Shown one piece after another: positions 8,393 through 13,696 of a stretch of DNA of 13,696 bases. Each line of letters opens with the position of its first letter. Positions within the stretch are counted from its first letter, which is position 1. Source of the DNA: Acidobacteriota bacterium. Lineage in GTDB: Bacteria > Acidobacteriota > Vicinamibacteria > Vicinamibacterales > UBA2999. The notes beneath the pieces were generated by a model. That model was not told the origin of the DNA. It ran no database searches and was given only the letters and a program-made list of their open reading frames with translations. The translations under genes and the position numbers were made by a program. The DNA lies in assembly GCA_013140955.1 (NCBI GenBank), contig JABFRY010000314.1:1-13696 (forward strand), written 5' to 3'.

Positions 8393-8428
8393 TCCGATGA
8401 GCCGGATTTTACTCGTGGCTCATCCGGA
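8393..8428 (-). promoter_or_regulatory. Competing inverted repeats in the kinase leader
   Basis: Read on the minus strand, TCCGGATGAGCC (8428-8417) pairs with GGCTCATCGGA (8403-8393) with one bulged base. The stem ends six bases before the kinase ATG. A second pairing, CCGGAT with ATCCGG (8427-8422 with 8407-8402), uses the same 5' arm, so the two folds exclude each other. The loop contains TAAAAT, which could also be a -10 element. Attenuation or translational control is possible; this is not proven. Confidence 0.45.
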
Positions 8429-8437
8429 GGGCACCAC

Positions 8438-8456
8438 AAAAGCCGCAGGCCGCGGC
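8438..8456 (-). terminator. Candidate intrinsic terminator after the sigma factor gene
   Basis: On the minus strand GCCGC-GGCCT-GCGGC is followed directly by TTTTG, ten bases after the TAG stop of the sigma factor. The stem is only 5 bp, but it is pure G/C and the T-run is in the right place. It would partly separate sigma and kinase transcripts. Confidence 0.45.
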
Positions 8457-8465
8457 GGCGGGCGC

Positions 8466-9023
8466 CTACGAGAGCGTCGCCATCGTCGCAATGAGACGCT
8501 CGAGCGCCCGGGTCACCGCCACGCGCGCCGCGTTGGCCGTGGGCTTGCCCAGGGCGATGGCCACCTCTTCGTAGCTCTGCTGCAGCTCCAGGCGCGCGAC
8601 GATGGCCTCCTGCTCGGAGGGCCGCAGCATCGCGAGGGCGGCCTCGTAGCGCGCGAACCCTTCGCGCCCCATCGCCTGCTCGAGGGGCGAGGGTGCCGGA
8701 TCCGGGTGTGTCTCGGGCACCTCACCGCTGACCGGGCGGGTCTTCACCTTCCGGATTTCGTCGCGAATGTGGTTGGACACGGCGCGCCGCAGGTAGGCCT
8801 GCAGGGCTCCGGGATGGCGGGCCTCGAAACCCAGGAGCCTGGGCATCGACTTGGCCACGGCTTCCTGCACCAGGTCCTGCGTCTCGTTGAGGCCACGCGC
8901 CCACTGCGGCAGCAGGCCCCGGGCCCAGCGCCGCAGGGCGGGGACCGACCGGGCAAAGAGCGCGTCCAGAGCGGCCTCGTCCCCCTGCTTGTAGCGGTCG
9001 AGGAGTTCGATGGTGCTCAACAT
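8466..9023 (-). CDS. ECF-type RNA polymerase sigma factor
   Basis: The protein has 185 residues, typical for an extracytoplasmic-function sigma-70. Region 2 spans about 5-92, with the region 2.2 motif ETQDLVQEA (47-55) and AYLRRAVSNHIRDEIRK for -10 recognition. A variable Pro-rich linker (about 95-116) leads to region 4 (about 120-182), containing LRPSEQEAIVARLELQQSYEEVAIALG and a helix-turn-helix. The usual DAED segment reads ETQD, with Thr48 where Ala is common and Gln49 where Glu is common. The ATG at 9023 is preferred to an in-frame ATG at 9179, because the 52 extra residues look unlike a sigma factor and AAAGGG lies upstream of 9023. No anti-sigma gene is seen; the next gene is a Ser/Thr kinase, the probable partner. 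Confidence 0.92.
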   Translation of the reverse strand: MLSTIELLDRYKQGDEAALDALFARSVPALRRWARGLLPQWARGLNETQDLVQEAVAKSMPRLLGFEARHPGALQAYLRRAVSNHIRDEIRKVKTRPVSGEVPETHPDPAPSPLEQAMGREGFARYEAALAMLRPSEQEAIVARLELQQSYEEVAIALGKPTANAARVAVTRALERLIATMATLS

Positions 9024-9030
9024 GGGATGA

Positions 9031-9047
9031 CGCCCTTTCTGAGGGCG
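9031..9047 (-). promoter_or_regulatory. Hairpin covering the sigma factor ribosome site
   Basis: On the minus strand CGCCCT-CAGAA-AGGGCG forms a perfect 6-bp stem with a 5-base loop, seven bases before the ATG. The best Shine-Dalgarno-like stretch (AAAGGG) lies in the loop and 3' arm, so folding would hide it. Candidate translational switch. Confidence 0.4.
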
Positions 9048-9107
9048 CTCGCCCGACGGCGGATCACCGGGTGGAGTGGGGCACACAACCTGACCTCGAC
9101 ACCGCGC

Positions 9108-9136
9108 ATGGTAGACCTCCGCGGCGGGCACAACAA
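9108..9136 (-). promoter_or_regulatory. Candidate promoter of the sigma factor gene
   Basis: On the minus strand TTGTTG and TACCAT are 17 bp apart, about 85 bp upstream of the sigma start. The match is 3/6 and 4/6 to the general sigma-70 consensus, so this is weak. The 201-bp gap (9024-9224) also holds a CTGTC/GACAG inverted repeat (9139-9153) just upstream. Confidence 0.25.
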
Positions 9137-9224
9137 GCCTGTCCGTATGACAGACCCAGTGACCGCCTTCCCCGTACACAACGCAAGGCGGCGGGAAACC
9201 GTACGCCCTTCTCCGGCGCGGTCT

Positions 9225-9833
9225 TCAGCGAGGCCGTGACAGTTCCCTGAGCGCCATGCGGCCCCGCTCCAGGGCGCCCTCGGTCTCGAAGCACTCGACG
9301 CTCCGCTCGGGACAGGACGGGAATCCGATGCGCCGGTACAGCTGCCGAAGACCCGGGTCGTCCACGACCCACGCCGCACGCTGGATCTCGCGGGCGTGTT
9401 CGAGCTCGTGGGCCAGCAGGGCCAGCGGCGCCGGCGTGTCGAGGTCGTACCCAAGCTCCACGTGCAGCCGCAGGAACCGGATGCCGGCACGGACGGCCGC
9501 AAGACGTGTGGTGGCGCGCGACCGTCCGGCGTGGTGCGTGCCGGTGTCGACCAGGACCACCAGGTCCGAGCGCTCGAGCAGGCCGACCAGCGCACGAATC
9601 GTCGGCGAGCGCTGCATGCCGGCAGACAGGAGGCGTCGCGCCGGCGCATCCAGTCCCCTGACCCTGGCCCCTGTGCCATCCACGCCCGCATGCGGGATGC
9701 TCGGGGCCGCCGCCTCCACCGCCGGGCGCGGGTCGGACGCGGCAGCGAGCGGCACGGCGAGGCGCGCGGCACCACCGCATAGCGCCGGCAACGCAAGCGC
9801 GAACGCGAGGGGCGGCGGGACATGGAACAGCAC
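9225..9833 (-). CDS. Probable exported protein with HELEH metallopeptidase-like motif
   Basis: The protein has 202 residues with the GTG start at 9833, chosen because GGGGAGGA lies at ideal distance upstream; a TTG at 9881 is a poorer alternative. A hydrophobic N-terminal stretch (about 1-32; FHVPPPLAFALALPALCGG) suggests a signal peptide or anchor, though basic residues before it are lacking. The core LALLAHELEHAREI (HELEH at 142-146) fits the HExxH zinc motif of gluzincin/minigluzincin-like peptidases. An upstream beta segment (DLVVLVDTG) and the stretch FLRLHVELGYD precede it. Two cysteines are close together near the end (PSCPERSVEC). No third metal ligand can be assigned by eye, so catalysis is uncertain. 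It lies 201 bp upstream of the sigma gene and is divergent from the 130-residue exported protein. Confidence 0.75.
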   Translation of the reverse strand: MLFHVPPPLAFALALPALCGGAARLAVPLAAASDPRPAVEAAAPSIPHAGVDGTGARVRGLDAPARRLLSAGMQRSPTIRALVGLLERSDLVVLVDTGTHHAGRSRATTRLAAVRAGIRFLRLHVELGYDLDTPAPLALLAHELEHAREIQRAAWVVDDPGLRQLYRRIGFPSCPERSVECFETEGALERGRMALRELSRPR

Positions 9834-9908
9834 GACGGCATCCTCCCCGGCCCGCGGTGCGTGCAGGCTTGGGAAGAACAACGGGGGCGCGCTGGGGATC
9901 GTACGCGG

Positions 9909-9926
9909 CGGCGGGCACTCCCGCCG
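9909..9926. repeat. Perfect inverted repeat in the divergent intergenic region
   Basis: CGGCGGG and CCCGCCG flank CACT: 7-bp arms and a 4-base loop, in the 176-bp gap between two divergent genes. CGTACGC occurs on both sides (9900-9906 and 9960-9966). It could be a shared operator; composition alone may explain it. Confidence 0.35.
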
Positions 9927-9937
9927 ACATCGCGCGT

Positions 9938-9963
9938 GGCAACCGCTCGTGGTGGGGTGCGTA
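9938..9963 (+). promoter_or_regulatory. ECF-like promoter candidate for the 130-residue exported protein
   Basis: GGCAACC (9938-9944) resembles the GGAAC-type -35 of ECF sigma factors. It is followed after 15 bp by CGTA (9960-9963), similar to ECF -10 elements. The spacing would give a leader of about 40 bases before the ATG. The neighbouring sigma factor is the obvious candidate regulator. Short motifs like this arise by chance, so confidence is low. Confidence 0.25.
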
Positions 9964-10009
9964 CGCTTCCGGGCGGGGGCGCGTTATCACCAGCAGGAGG
10001 TCAGCAGCC

Positions 10010-10402
10010 ATGGTCAGCTACAAGACAGTCACTGGCGTACTCGCAGCCGCCGTCCTCGGGGCATTCCTCGGTCTCTCCGGCGAAGCGTCCTCGGTCACGT
10101 CGGCACGCACCACCCTTCTCACGTTCAACGCGGCGGTGGCCCTGCCGGGTGTGACGCTTCCGGCCGGCTCGTACACGTTCGAGCTGGCCGAGCCGGACAC
10201 GAACCTCGACAGCGTCAGGGTCATGAACCGGGAGCGCACGCGCATCCACTTCATGGGGTTCACGGCGCGGACGCCACGTCCGAGGGACATGCCGCACGAG
10301 CAGCACGTCACGTTCGGAGAGTCCCGGCGAGGCACGCCGACGCCGATCACGGTGTGGTTCCCGCGTGGCGCATCCGTCGGCCACGAATTCATCTACCGGT
10401 AG
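10010..10402 (+). CDS. Small exported protein of unknown function (130 residues)
   Basis: The ATG at 10010 follows AGGAGG (9995-10000) at good spacing and begins a signal peptide (about 1-25; VTGVLAAAVLGAFLGLSG), so this start is preferred to the ATG at 9857. The mature domain of about 105 residues has a TLLTFNAAVALPGVTLPAGSYTFEL opening (residues 34-58) that looks like an all-beta fold. An MNRERTRIHFMGFTA strand, a basic/His-rich loop (RPRDMPHEQHVTF) and the ending ITVWFPRGASVGHEFIYR follow. Similar short exported proteins with a LPAGxYxF opening are, as I recall, common in Acidobacteriota, but I know no function for them. It has no cysteine in the mature part. It is the only plus-strand gene here, is alone in its transcript, and may depend on an ECF-like promoter. 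Confidence 0.85.
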   Translation: MVSYKTVTGVLAAAVLGAFLGLSGEASSVTSARTTLLTFNAAVALPGVTLPAGSYTFELAEPDTNLDSVRVMNRERTRIHFMGFTARTPRPRDMPHEQHVTFGESRRGTPTPITVWFPRGASVGHEFIYR

Positions 10403-10406
10403 GGCA

Positions 10407-10427
10407 CGCCCCTGAAAGGACGGGGCG
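10407..10427 (+). terminator. Hairpin after the 130-residue exported protein gene
   Basis: CGCCCC and GGGGCG pair around a 9-base loop, starting five bases after the TAG stop. No T-run follows, so it may act as a weak or factor-assisted terminator. Confidence 0.4.
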
Positions 10428-10511
10428 CGCTGGACAGGACGGCGCGAGCACGTACTCCGCGGGCTCGCGTCGCGCTGCGACAGGGGTGAGGTGATGAAGC
10501 GGCGAGGAGAG

Positions 10512-10538
10512 GACGGCCGACGCGGAAAGGCGGCCGTC
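10512..10538. terminator. Strong hairpin downstream of the ISC operon
   Basis: GACGGCCG and CGGCCGTC form a perfect 8-bp stem with an 11-base loop, 23 bases beyond the iscX stop and between convergent genes. There is no T-run on either strand. It probably ends or protects the ISC transcript. The rest of the 159-bp gap (10403-10561) shows no gene. Confidence 0.45.
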
Positions 10539-10561
10539 AGCAGGACCTGAACGATCTCAGC

Positions 10562-10768
10562 TCACGCCTGCGTGTCCTGCCACTCCTCGTACCAGGCCAT
10601 CTGGATGGCCTCGAGCTTGGCCTCGTTCGAGGCCTTCGGGTCATCGGTGAACCCGGGCAGCGCCAGCACCTTCTCGCGGAGATCGGTGAAGCGCACGGTG
10701 AGGGGATCGAGCGTGGGAAACGCCTCGCACAACGCGATGCCGATGCTCTCCGAATCCGTCCAGGTCAT
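10562..10768 (-). CDS. iscX: IscX (YfhJ) family Fe-S assembly protein
   Basis: The protein has 68 residues, close to the usual 66. It carries the family signature almost intact: WTDSESIGIALCEAFP near the N-terminus, LDPLTVRFTDL, DDPKASNE, and LEAIQMAWYEEW at the end. IscX is an acidic protein that binds the cysteine desulfurase IscS and is proposed to be an iron donor or an iron-dependent brake on cluster assembly. It is normally the last gene of the isc operon, as here. Its ATG overlaps the ferredoxin stop (ATGA at 10768-10765), giving translational coupling. It contains one cysteine (C14). Identification is from the motifs; the role follows from the family. Confidence 0.95.
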   Translation of the reverse strand: MTWTDSESIGIALCEAFPTLDPLTVRFTDLREKVLALPGFTDDPKASNEAKLEAIQMAWYEEWQDTQA

Positions 10769-11187
10769 CGCCGCACCTCCGCTTCCACGGGATCTTCCTT
10801 CGCAGCGGCCTGTTCCGACTTGCCCAGCTGGATGGCGCCGCCCTCCTGCACGTAGTTCCTGGTGTACATCGGGAGTTCGACCACGACGTCGCCCGTCACC
10901 ACGGCCTGGCATCCGAGACGCGAGCTGGTGGTGAGGTCCCAGGCCGTGTCCAGGCGATCGGCTTCCGCATCGTCCATCTCGCTCAGGTTGTCGGCGCCCG
11001 TGCGGACGATGACGTGACAGGTCGTGCAGGCACAACTCCCCCCGCAGGCGTGCTCCACGGGAATCCCGAAGTTCATCGCCACGTCGAGGAGCGACTCCGG
11101 CAGGCCATGGTGCTGGTACTCCATCTTGCCCGCCTCGAACTCCACGGTCCGTTCCTTCCCGTCGATGATGAAGGTCACCTTCGGCAT
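10765..11187 (-). CDS. fdx: ISC-type [2Fe-2S] ferredoxin
   Basis: The protein has 140 residues. It shows the adrenodoxin/ISC ferredoxin pattern HACGGSCACTTCHV, with cluster ligands predicted as C48, C54, C57 and C93 (in SRLGCQAV); C52 is the extra conserved cysteine of this type. The family supplies electrons for cluster assembly on IscU. Compared with the E. coli protein (about 111 residues) there is a longer loop before the first cysteine (YQHHGLPESLLDVAMNFGI) and a tail of about 25 polar residues. The ATG at 11187 shares its A with the hscA stop (TGATG); GGGGAGG lies just upstream, inside hscA. A GTG directly before the ATG is a possible but less likely start. It precedes iscX with a 4-bp overlap. 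Confidence 0.95.
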   Translation of the reverse strand: MPKVTFIIDGKERTVEFEAGKMEYQHHGLPESLLDVAMNFGIPVEHACGGSCACTTCHVIVRTGADNLSEMDDAEADRLDTAWDLTTSSRLGCQAVVTGDVVVELPMYTRNYVQEGGAIQLGKSEQAAAKEDPVEAEVRR

Positions 11188-13049
11188 CACACCTCCCCGA
11201 CATTCCGCCCGGCCAGGGCTGCCCGGATGCTCCGGTTCATCACCACCTCGGCCAGGTGCTGGGTCACCGCGTTCAGCCGCGTCGTGTCCTCGAGAATCCT
11301 CTGACGGTCGTCGCCCGGCATCGACTCGCGGAGCGAGGCGAGTGCGCCGCGGATGCGTGCCAGCTCACCGGCCTCCAGCTCCTCCACCTCGATGGTCGTC
11401 AGGTCGGGGCGGCGGAGGGTCTTCTCGGTGGCCACGATCACGCTCTCGGCCTCGTTGCGGGCCTCGATGAGGAGCCGCGCCTCGACGTCGCCCTCGGCGT
11501 GCTCGAACGATTCGATGAGCATCCGCTCCACCTCCTCGTCGGTCAGCCCGTACGACGGCTTCACCTCGATGGCCTGCTCGATTCCCGTGCGCAGCTCGCG
11601 GGCCGACACCGAGAGGATCCCGTTGGCGTCGATCTGGAACGCCACCTCGATCCGCGGCAGGCCGGCCGGCATGCCGGGAATGCCGCGCAGGCGGAACCGC
11701 GCGAGGGAGCGGCAGTCGTCCACCAGCTCGCGCTCGCCCTGCAGCACGTGCACGTCCACGGCCGTCTGGCTGTCCACGAAGGTGGTGAACATCTCGCGGC
11801 CGCTGGCGGGGATCGTGGAGTTGCGCAGGATGATCTTCGACATCACCCCGCCCACGGTCTCGATGCCGAGCGAGAGCGGCGTGACGTCGAGCAGCAGCAT
11901 CTCCCGTCGTCCGCTGACCAGGATGTCCGCCTGCACGGCGGCGCCGAGCGCCACCACCTCGTCCGGATTGATGTCGCTGTGCGGCACGCGGCCGAAGAGC
12001 GCGGCCACCGACTCGCGCACGAGCGGAATCCGGGTCGAGCCGCCGACCAGCACGACCTCGTCGATGTCGGACGGCTGGAGGCCGGCATCGGCGAGCGCCA
12101 GCCGGCATGGCTCGAGCGTCCGCTCCACGAGCGGGCGGATCAGCCGCTCCAGTTCTGCACGGGTGAGGCGGGCGCGATAGCCGGCCGGCAGGCCGGGACC
12201 GGGCTCGACCCGGATCTCGGTCTCGTCGGCGTCGGACAGGTCCTGCTTGGCGTCGATCACCGCGCGGCGGATGGCCTGGACGAGGTCGGGCGATGGCGCG
12301 TCGTCGCGGCCAGCGGCCCCGAGTGCAGCCAGCACCTGCGTGGTGAGGAGCTGGTCGATGTCATCGCCGCCGAGATGGGTGTCACCGTTGGTCGCCAGCA
12401 CCTGGAAGACGCCGTCCTCCACCCGCAGGATCGACACGTCGAAGGTGCCCCCGCCGAAGTCGTAGACGGCAATGAGCCCGCGGTCGCGCTGGTCGAGGCC
12501 ATAGGCCAGCGACGCGGCGGTCGGCTCGTTGATGATGCGGAGCACGTCGAGACCCGCGAGGCGGCCGGCGTCGCGGGTCGCCGTCCGTTGCGCGTCGTTG
12601 AAATAGGCCGGCACGGTGATGACCGCGCGATCCACCTCGAAGTCGAACTCGCCCTCACCCTGGAAATGGGCCTCGGCACGGCTCCTGAGGGCACGCAGCA
12701 CGAACGCGGAGATCTCGGGCGGGGTCAGTTCCCGGTCGCCAAGGCCGATGCGCACCACGCCGCCCGCCTCCCCGCCGACACGGAACGGGAACAGATGCGT
12801 CTCCTCGGTGAGGTCGTCCACGCCTCGGCCCATGAAGCGCTTCACGGAGTAGACCGTGCGTGAGGGGGCGGTCAGCAGCCGACGCTGTGCCTCGCGACCC
12901 ACGTGGACCGTGCCGTCCTCGCCGATCGAGACGACCGATGGCACCAGGGCGTCGCCCCGGCCATCACGAATGACCACCGGACGACCGTCGCGCACGTAGG
13001 CCACGAGGCTGTTGGTGGTTCCGAGATCGATCCCTACGACCTTCGACAT
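11187..13049 (-). CDS. hscA: HscA, Hsp70-family chaperone for Fe-S cluster transfer
   Basis: The protein has 620 residues, close to E. coli HscA (616). The ATPase domain (about 1-375) starts with VVGIDLGTTNSLVAYV and contains YDFGGGTFDVSIL (phosphate 2) and VLVGGSTRIPLV (adenosine). The substrate-binding part includes LLLDVTPLSLGIETVGG, then an HscA-like VKPSYGLTDEEVERML segment and a helical lid. This segment, with the hscB-fdx-iscX neighbours, separates it from DnaK. HscA binds the LPPVK-type motif of IscU and releases clusters in an ATP cycle stimulated by HscB. The ATG at 13049 is chosen because the reading frame extended upstream to 13319 only covers hscB in another frame. The ribosome site is weak. 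Spacing is 34 bp after hscB and 1-bp overlap with fdx. Confidence 0.96.
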   Translation of the reverse strand: MSKVVGIDLGTTNSLVAYVRDGRPVVIRDGRGDALVPSVVSIGEDGTVHVGREAQRRLLTAPSRTVYSVKRFMGRGVDDLTEETHLFPFRVGGEAGGVVRIGLGDRELTPPEISAFVLRALRSRAEAHFQGEGEFDFEVDRAVITVPAYFNDAQRTATRDAGRLAGLDVLRIINEPTAASLAYGLDQRDRGLIAVYDFGGGTFDVSILRVEDGVFQVLATNGDTHLGGDDIDQLLTTQVLAALGAAGRDDAPSPDLVQAIRRAVIDAKQDLSDADETEIRVEPGPGLPAGYRARLTRAELERLIRPLVERTLEPCRLALADAGLQPSDIDEVVLVGGSTRIPLVRESVAALFGRVPHSDINPDEVVALGAAVQADILVSGRREMLLLDVTPLSLGIETVGGVMSKIILRNSTIPASGREMFTTFVDSQTAVDVHVLQGERELVDDCRSLARFRLRGIPGMPAGLPRIEVAFQIDANGILSVSARELRTGIEQAIEVKPSYGLTDEEVERMLIESFEHAEGDVEARLLIEARNEAESVIVATEKTLRRPDLTTIEVEELEAGELARIRGALASLRESMPGDDRQRILEDTTRLNAVTQHLAEVVMNRSIRAALAGRNVGEV

Positions 13050-13083
13050 GTGCTCGTTCCGAAGGCGGTCCCCGAGGCCCGCC

Positions 13084-13675
13084 TCACAGGCCCGCCAGCT
13101 CCCGTTCGATCGTCGTGAGCAGGTTCGCGATGTAGTGGCGCTCCAGCAGCTTTTCGTGCAGCGCCTCGAGCGCCTTGCGCCGGCGGGCGGTCTCCGCGTC
13201 GGGCAGCTCGTCCCACTCGCGCCCCAGCACGTCGATGGCGCCCTCCTGGGCCTCCCGGCGCGCCTCGACCTGCGCGCGGGCGGTGTCGAGACGCTTCCTG
13301 AGGGACTCGGCATCGGCACCCGACTCGCGCTGCTCCCGGATCTCGTCGAGCTCCTCGTTGAGGGCGAACACGTCCTCGAGCAGGCCCGGCGGAACGGCGG
13401 AGGGCTGCCCCGACGGCGAGCGCACGCCTTCGAGCGACAGCACGTACTCGGCCCGGCTGACCGGGTTCTTGAGGATCCGGTACGCGTCGTTCAGATAGGA
13501 CGACCGCTCCAGGCTGGCCAGGCGCTCGGTGGGCGTGGCGCCGTAGTAGAAGTCCGGATGGAACTGGCGGCTGCAGCTCGATGCGGACGTGCTCGAGCGC
13601 GAGGATCCGGCTGCACTGCGGGCAGAAGTGCTCGTGCACGGGCGCGCCAGCGCCGCAGCTGCGGCACTCGAGCAT
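13084..13675 (-). pseudogene. hscB: HscB co-chaperone, apparently frameshifted with J-domain helix I missing
   Basis: The C-terminal part is clear. Read from about 13572 it gives SRQFHPDFYYG with the J-domain HPD motif, then SYLNDAYRILKNPVSRAEYVLSLEGVR, then the HscB helical domain ending in TTIERELAGL. Upstream, a different frame from the ATG at 13675 gives a zinc finger (CRSC at 4-7, CPQC at 18-21), as found in HscB proteins with an N-terminal tetracysteine domain. Removing one base at 13573 joins the frames as ALEHVRIELSRQFHPD, an exact fit to J-domain helix II. The helix I segment normally between CPQC and this point (DYFxLxGLPR-like, about 20 residues) is absent. So two defects occur within about 100 bp. 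If real, the J-domain could hardly activate HscA; an assembly or sequencing error is equally possible. A downstream GTG at 13443 could yield only the IscU-binding domain. Confidence 0.82.
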
Positions 13676-13696
13676 CGGCAGCGAACGGGCGGATGT

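Noticed and set aside
6668..8494. Plus-strand open frame of 608 codons opposite the kinase
   Set aside because: It is the antisense of an intact kinase with all catalytic motifs. The translation is Glu/Gln/Arg/His rich and shows no fold.
9139..9153. CTGTC/GACAG inverted repeat upstream of the sigma factor
   Set aside because: Arms are only 5 bp and no partner site was found. It is noted within the promoter entry and not called as an operator.
9024..9179. Extended sigma factor start at 9179
   Set aside because: The 52 extra residues have Cys/Pro-rich, non-sigma composition, and the ATG at 9023 gives the normal ECF length.
10403..10561. A possible small gene or RNA between the convergent genes
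   Set aside because: No frame with a ribosome site and coding character is seen. Only the two hairpins stand out.
11256..12863. Plus-strand open frame of 535 codons opposite hscA
   Set aside because: It is an antisense shadow of a clear Hsp70 gene, with no recognisable motif and no ribosome site.
13050..13319. N-terminal extension of hscA by 90 codons
   Set aside because: The extension is Arg/Ser/Pro rich and covers hscB in another frame. Hsp70 proteins start directly at the VGIDLGTTNS segment, matching the ATG at 13049.

Overview
The window is very GC-rich, with G/C-dominated third positions, and almost all genes lie on the minus strand. The gene set is an ISC iron-sulfur operon whose HscB starts with a zinc finger, an ECF sigma factor beside a eukaryote-like Ser/Thr kinase, and CHASE2/FecR/LysM signalling proteins. 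This fits a soil- or sediment-type Acidobacteriota, perhaps Vicinamibacteria-like. The lineage is an inference from gene style; no rRNA or other marker is present. No tRNA, rRNA, CRISPR array, insertion sequence or integrase was seen, and no gene-free stretch exceeds about 200 bp.

Left third (1-4944, minus). A GNAT acetyltransferase (4399-4944) precedes a two-gene unit. The first gene encodes an exported LysM-FecR-fibronectin-like protein with a C-terminal membrane anchor (2611-4296). It overlaps by 4 bp (ATGA) a membrane CHASE2-PAS-GGDEF-EAL protein that runs off the left edge (1-2614). The pair looks like an envelope sensor and its c-di-GMP output enzyme. The EAL half looks catalytically intact, while the GGDEF half has lost several conserved residues.

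Middle (5003-9833, minus). A secreted or membrane protein with an HELEH motif (9225-9833) is followed by an ECF sigma factor (8466-9023), a transmembrane Ser/Thr kinase (6500-8386), and two unrecognised exported proteins (5423-6472 and 5003-5398). Sigma, kinase and exported proteins read as one candidate signalling locus. Both the sigma and the kinase start codons are preceded within a few bases by inverted repeats that could fold in the mRNA leader.

Divergent gene and convergent zone (9834-10561). A small exported protein (10010-10402, plus) is transcribed away from the HELEH gene. An ECF-like promoter candidate lies upstream of it. It converges on the ISC operon, and two hairpins lie in the gap.

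Right third (10562-13696, minus). This is the end of an ISC operon, in order hscB-hscA-fdx-iscX, with the last three genes overlapping by 1-4 bp. The hscB copy reads as damaged: the zinc-finger start and the J-domain are in different frames, and J-domain helix I is absent. Whether this is a real mutation or an assembly error cannot be decided from the sequence alone.
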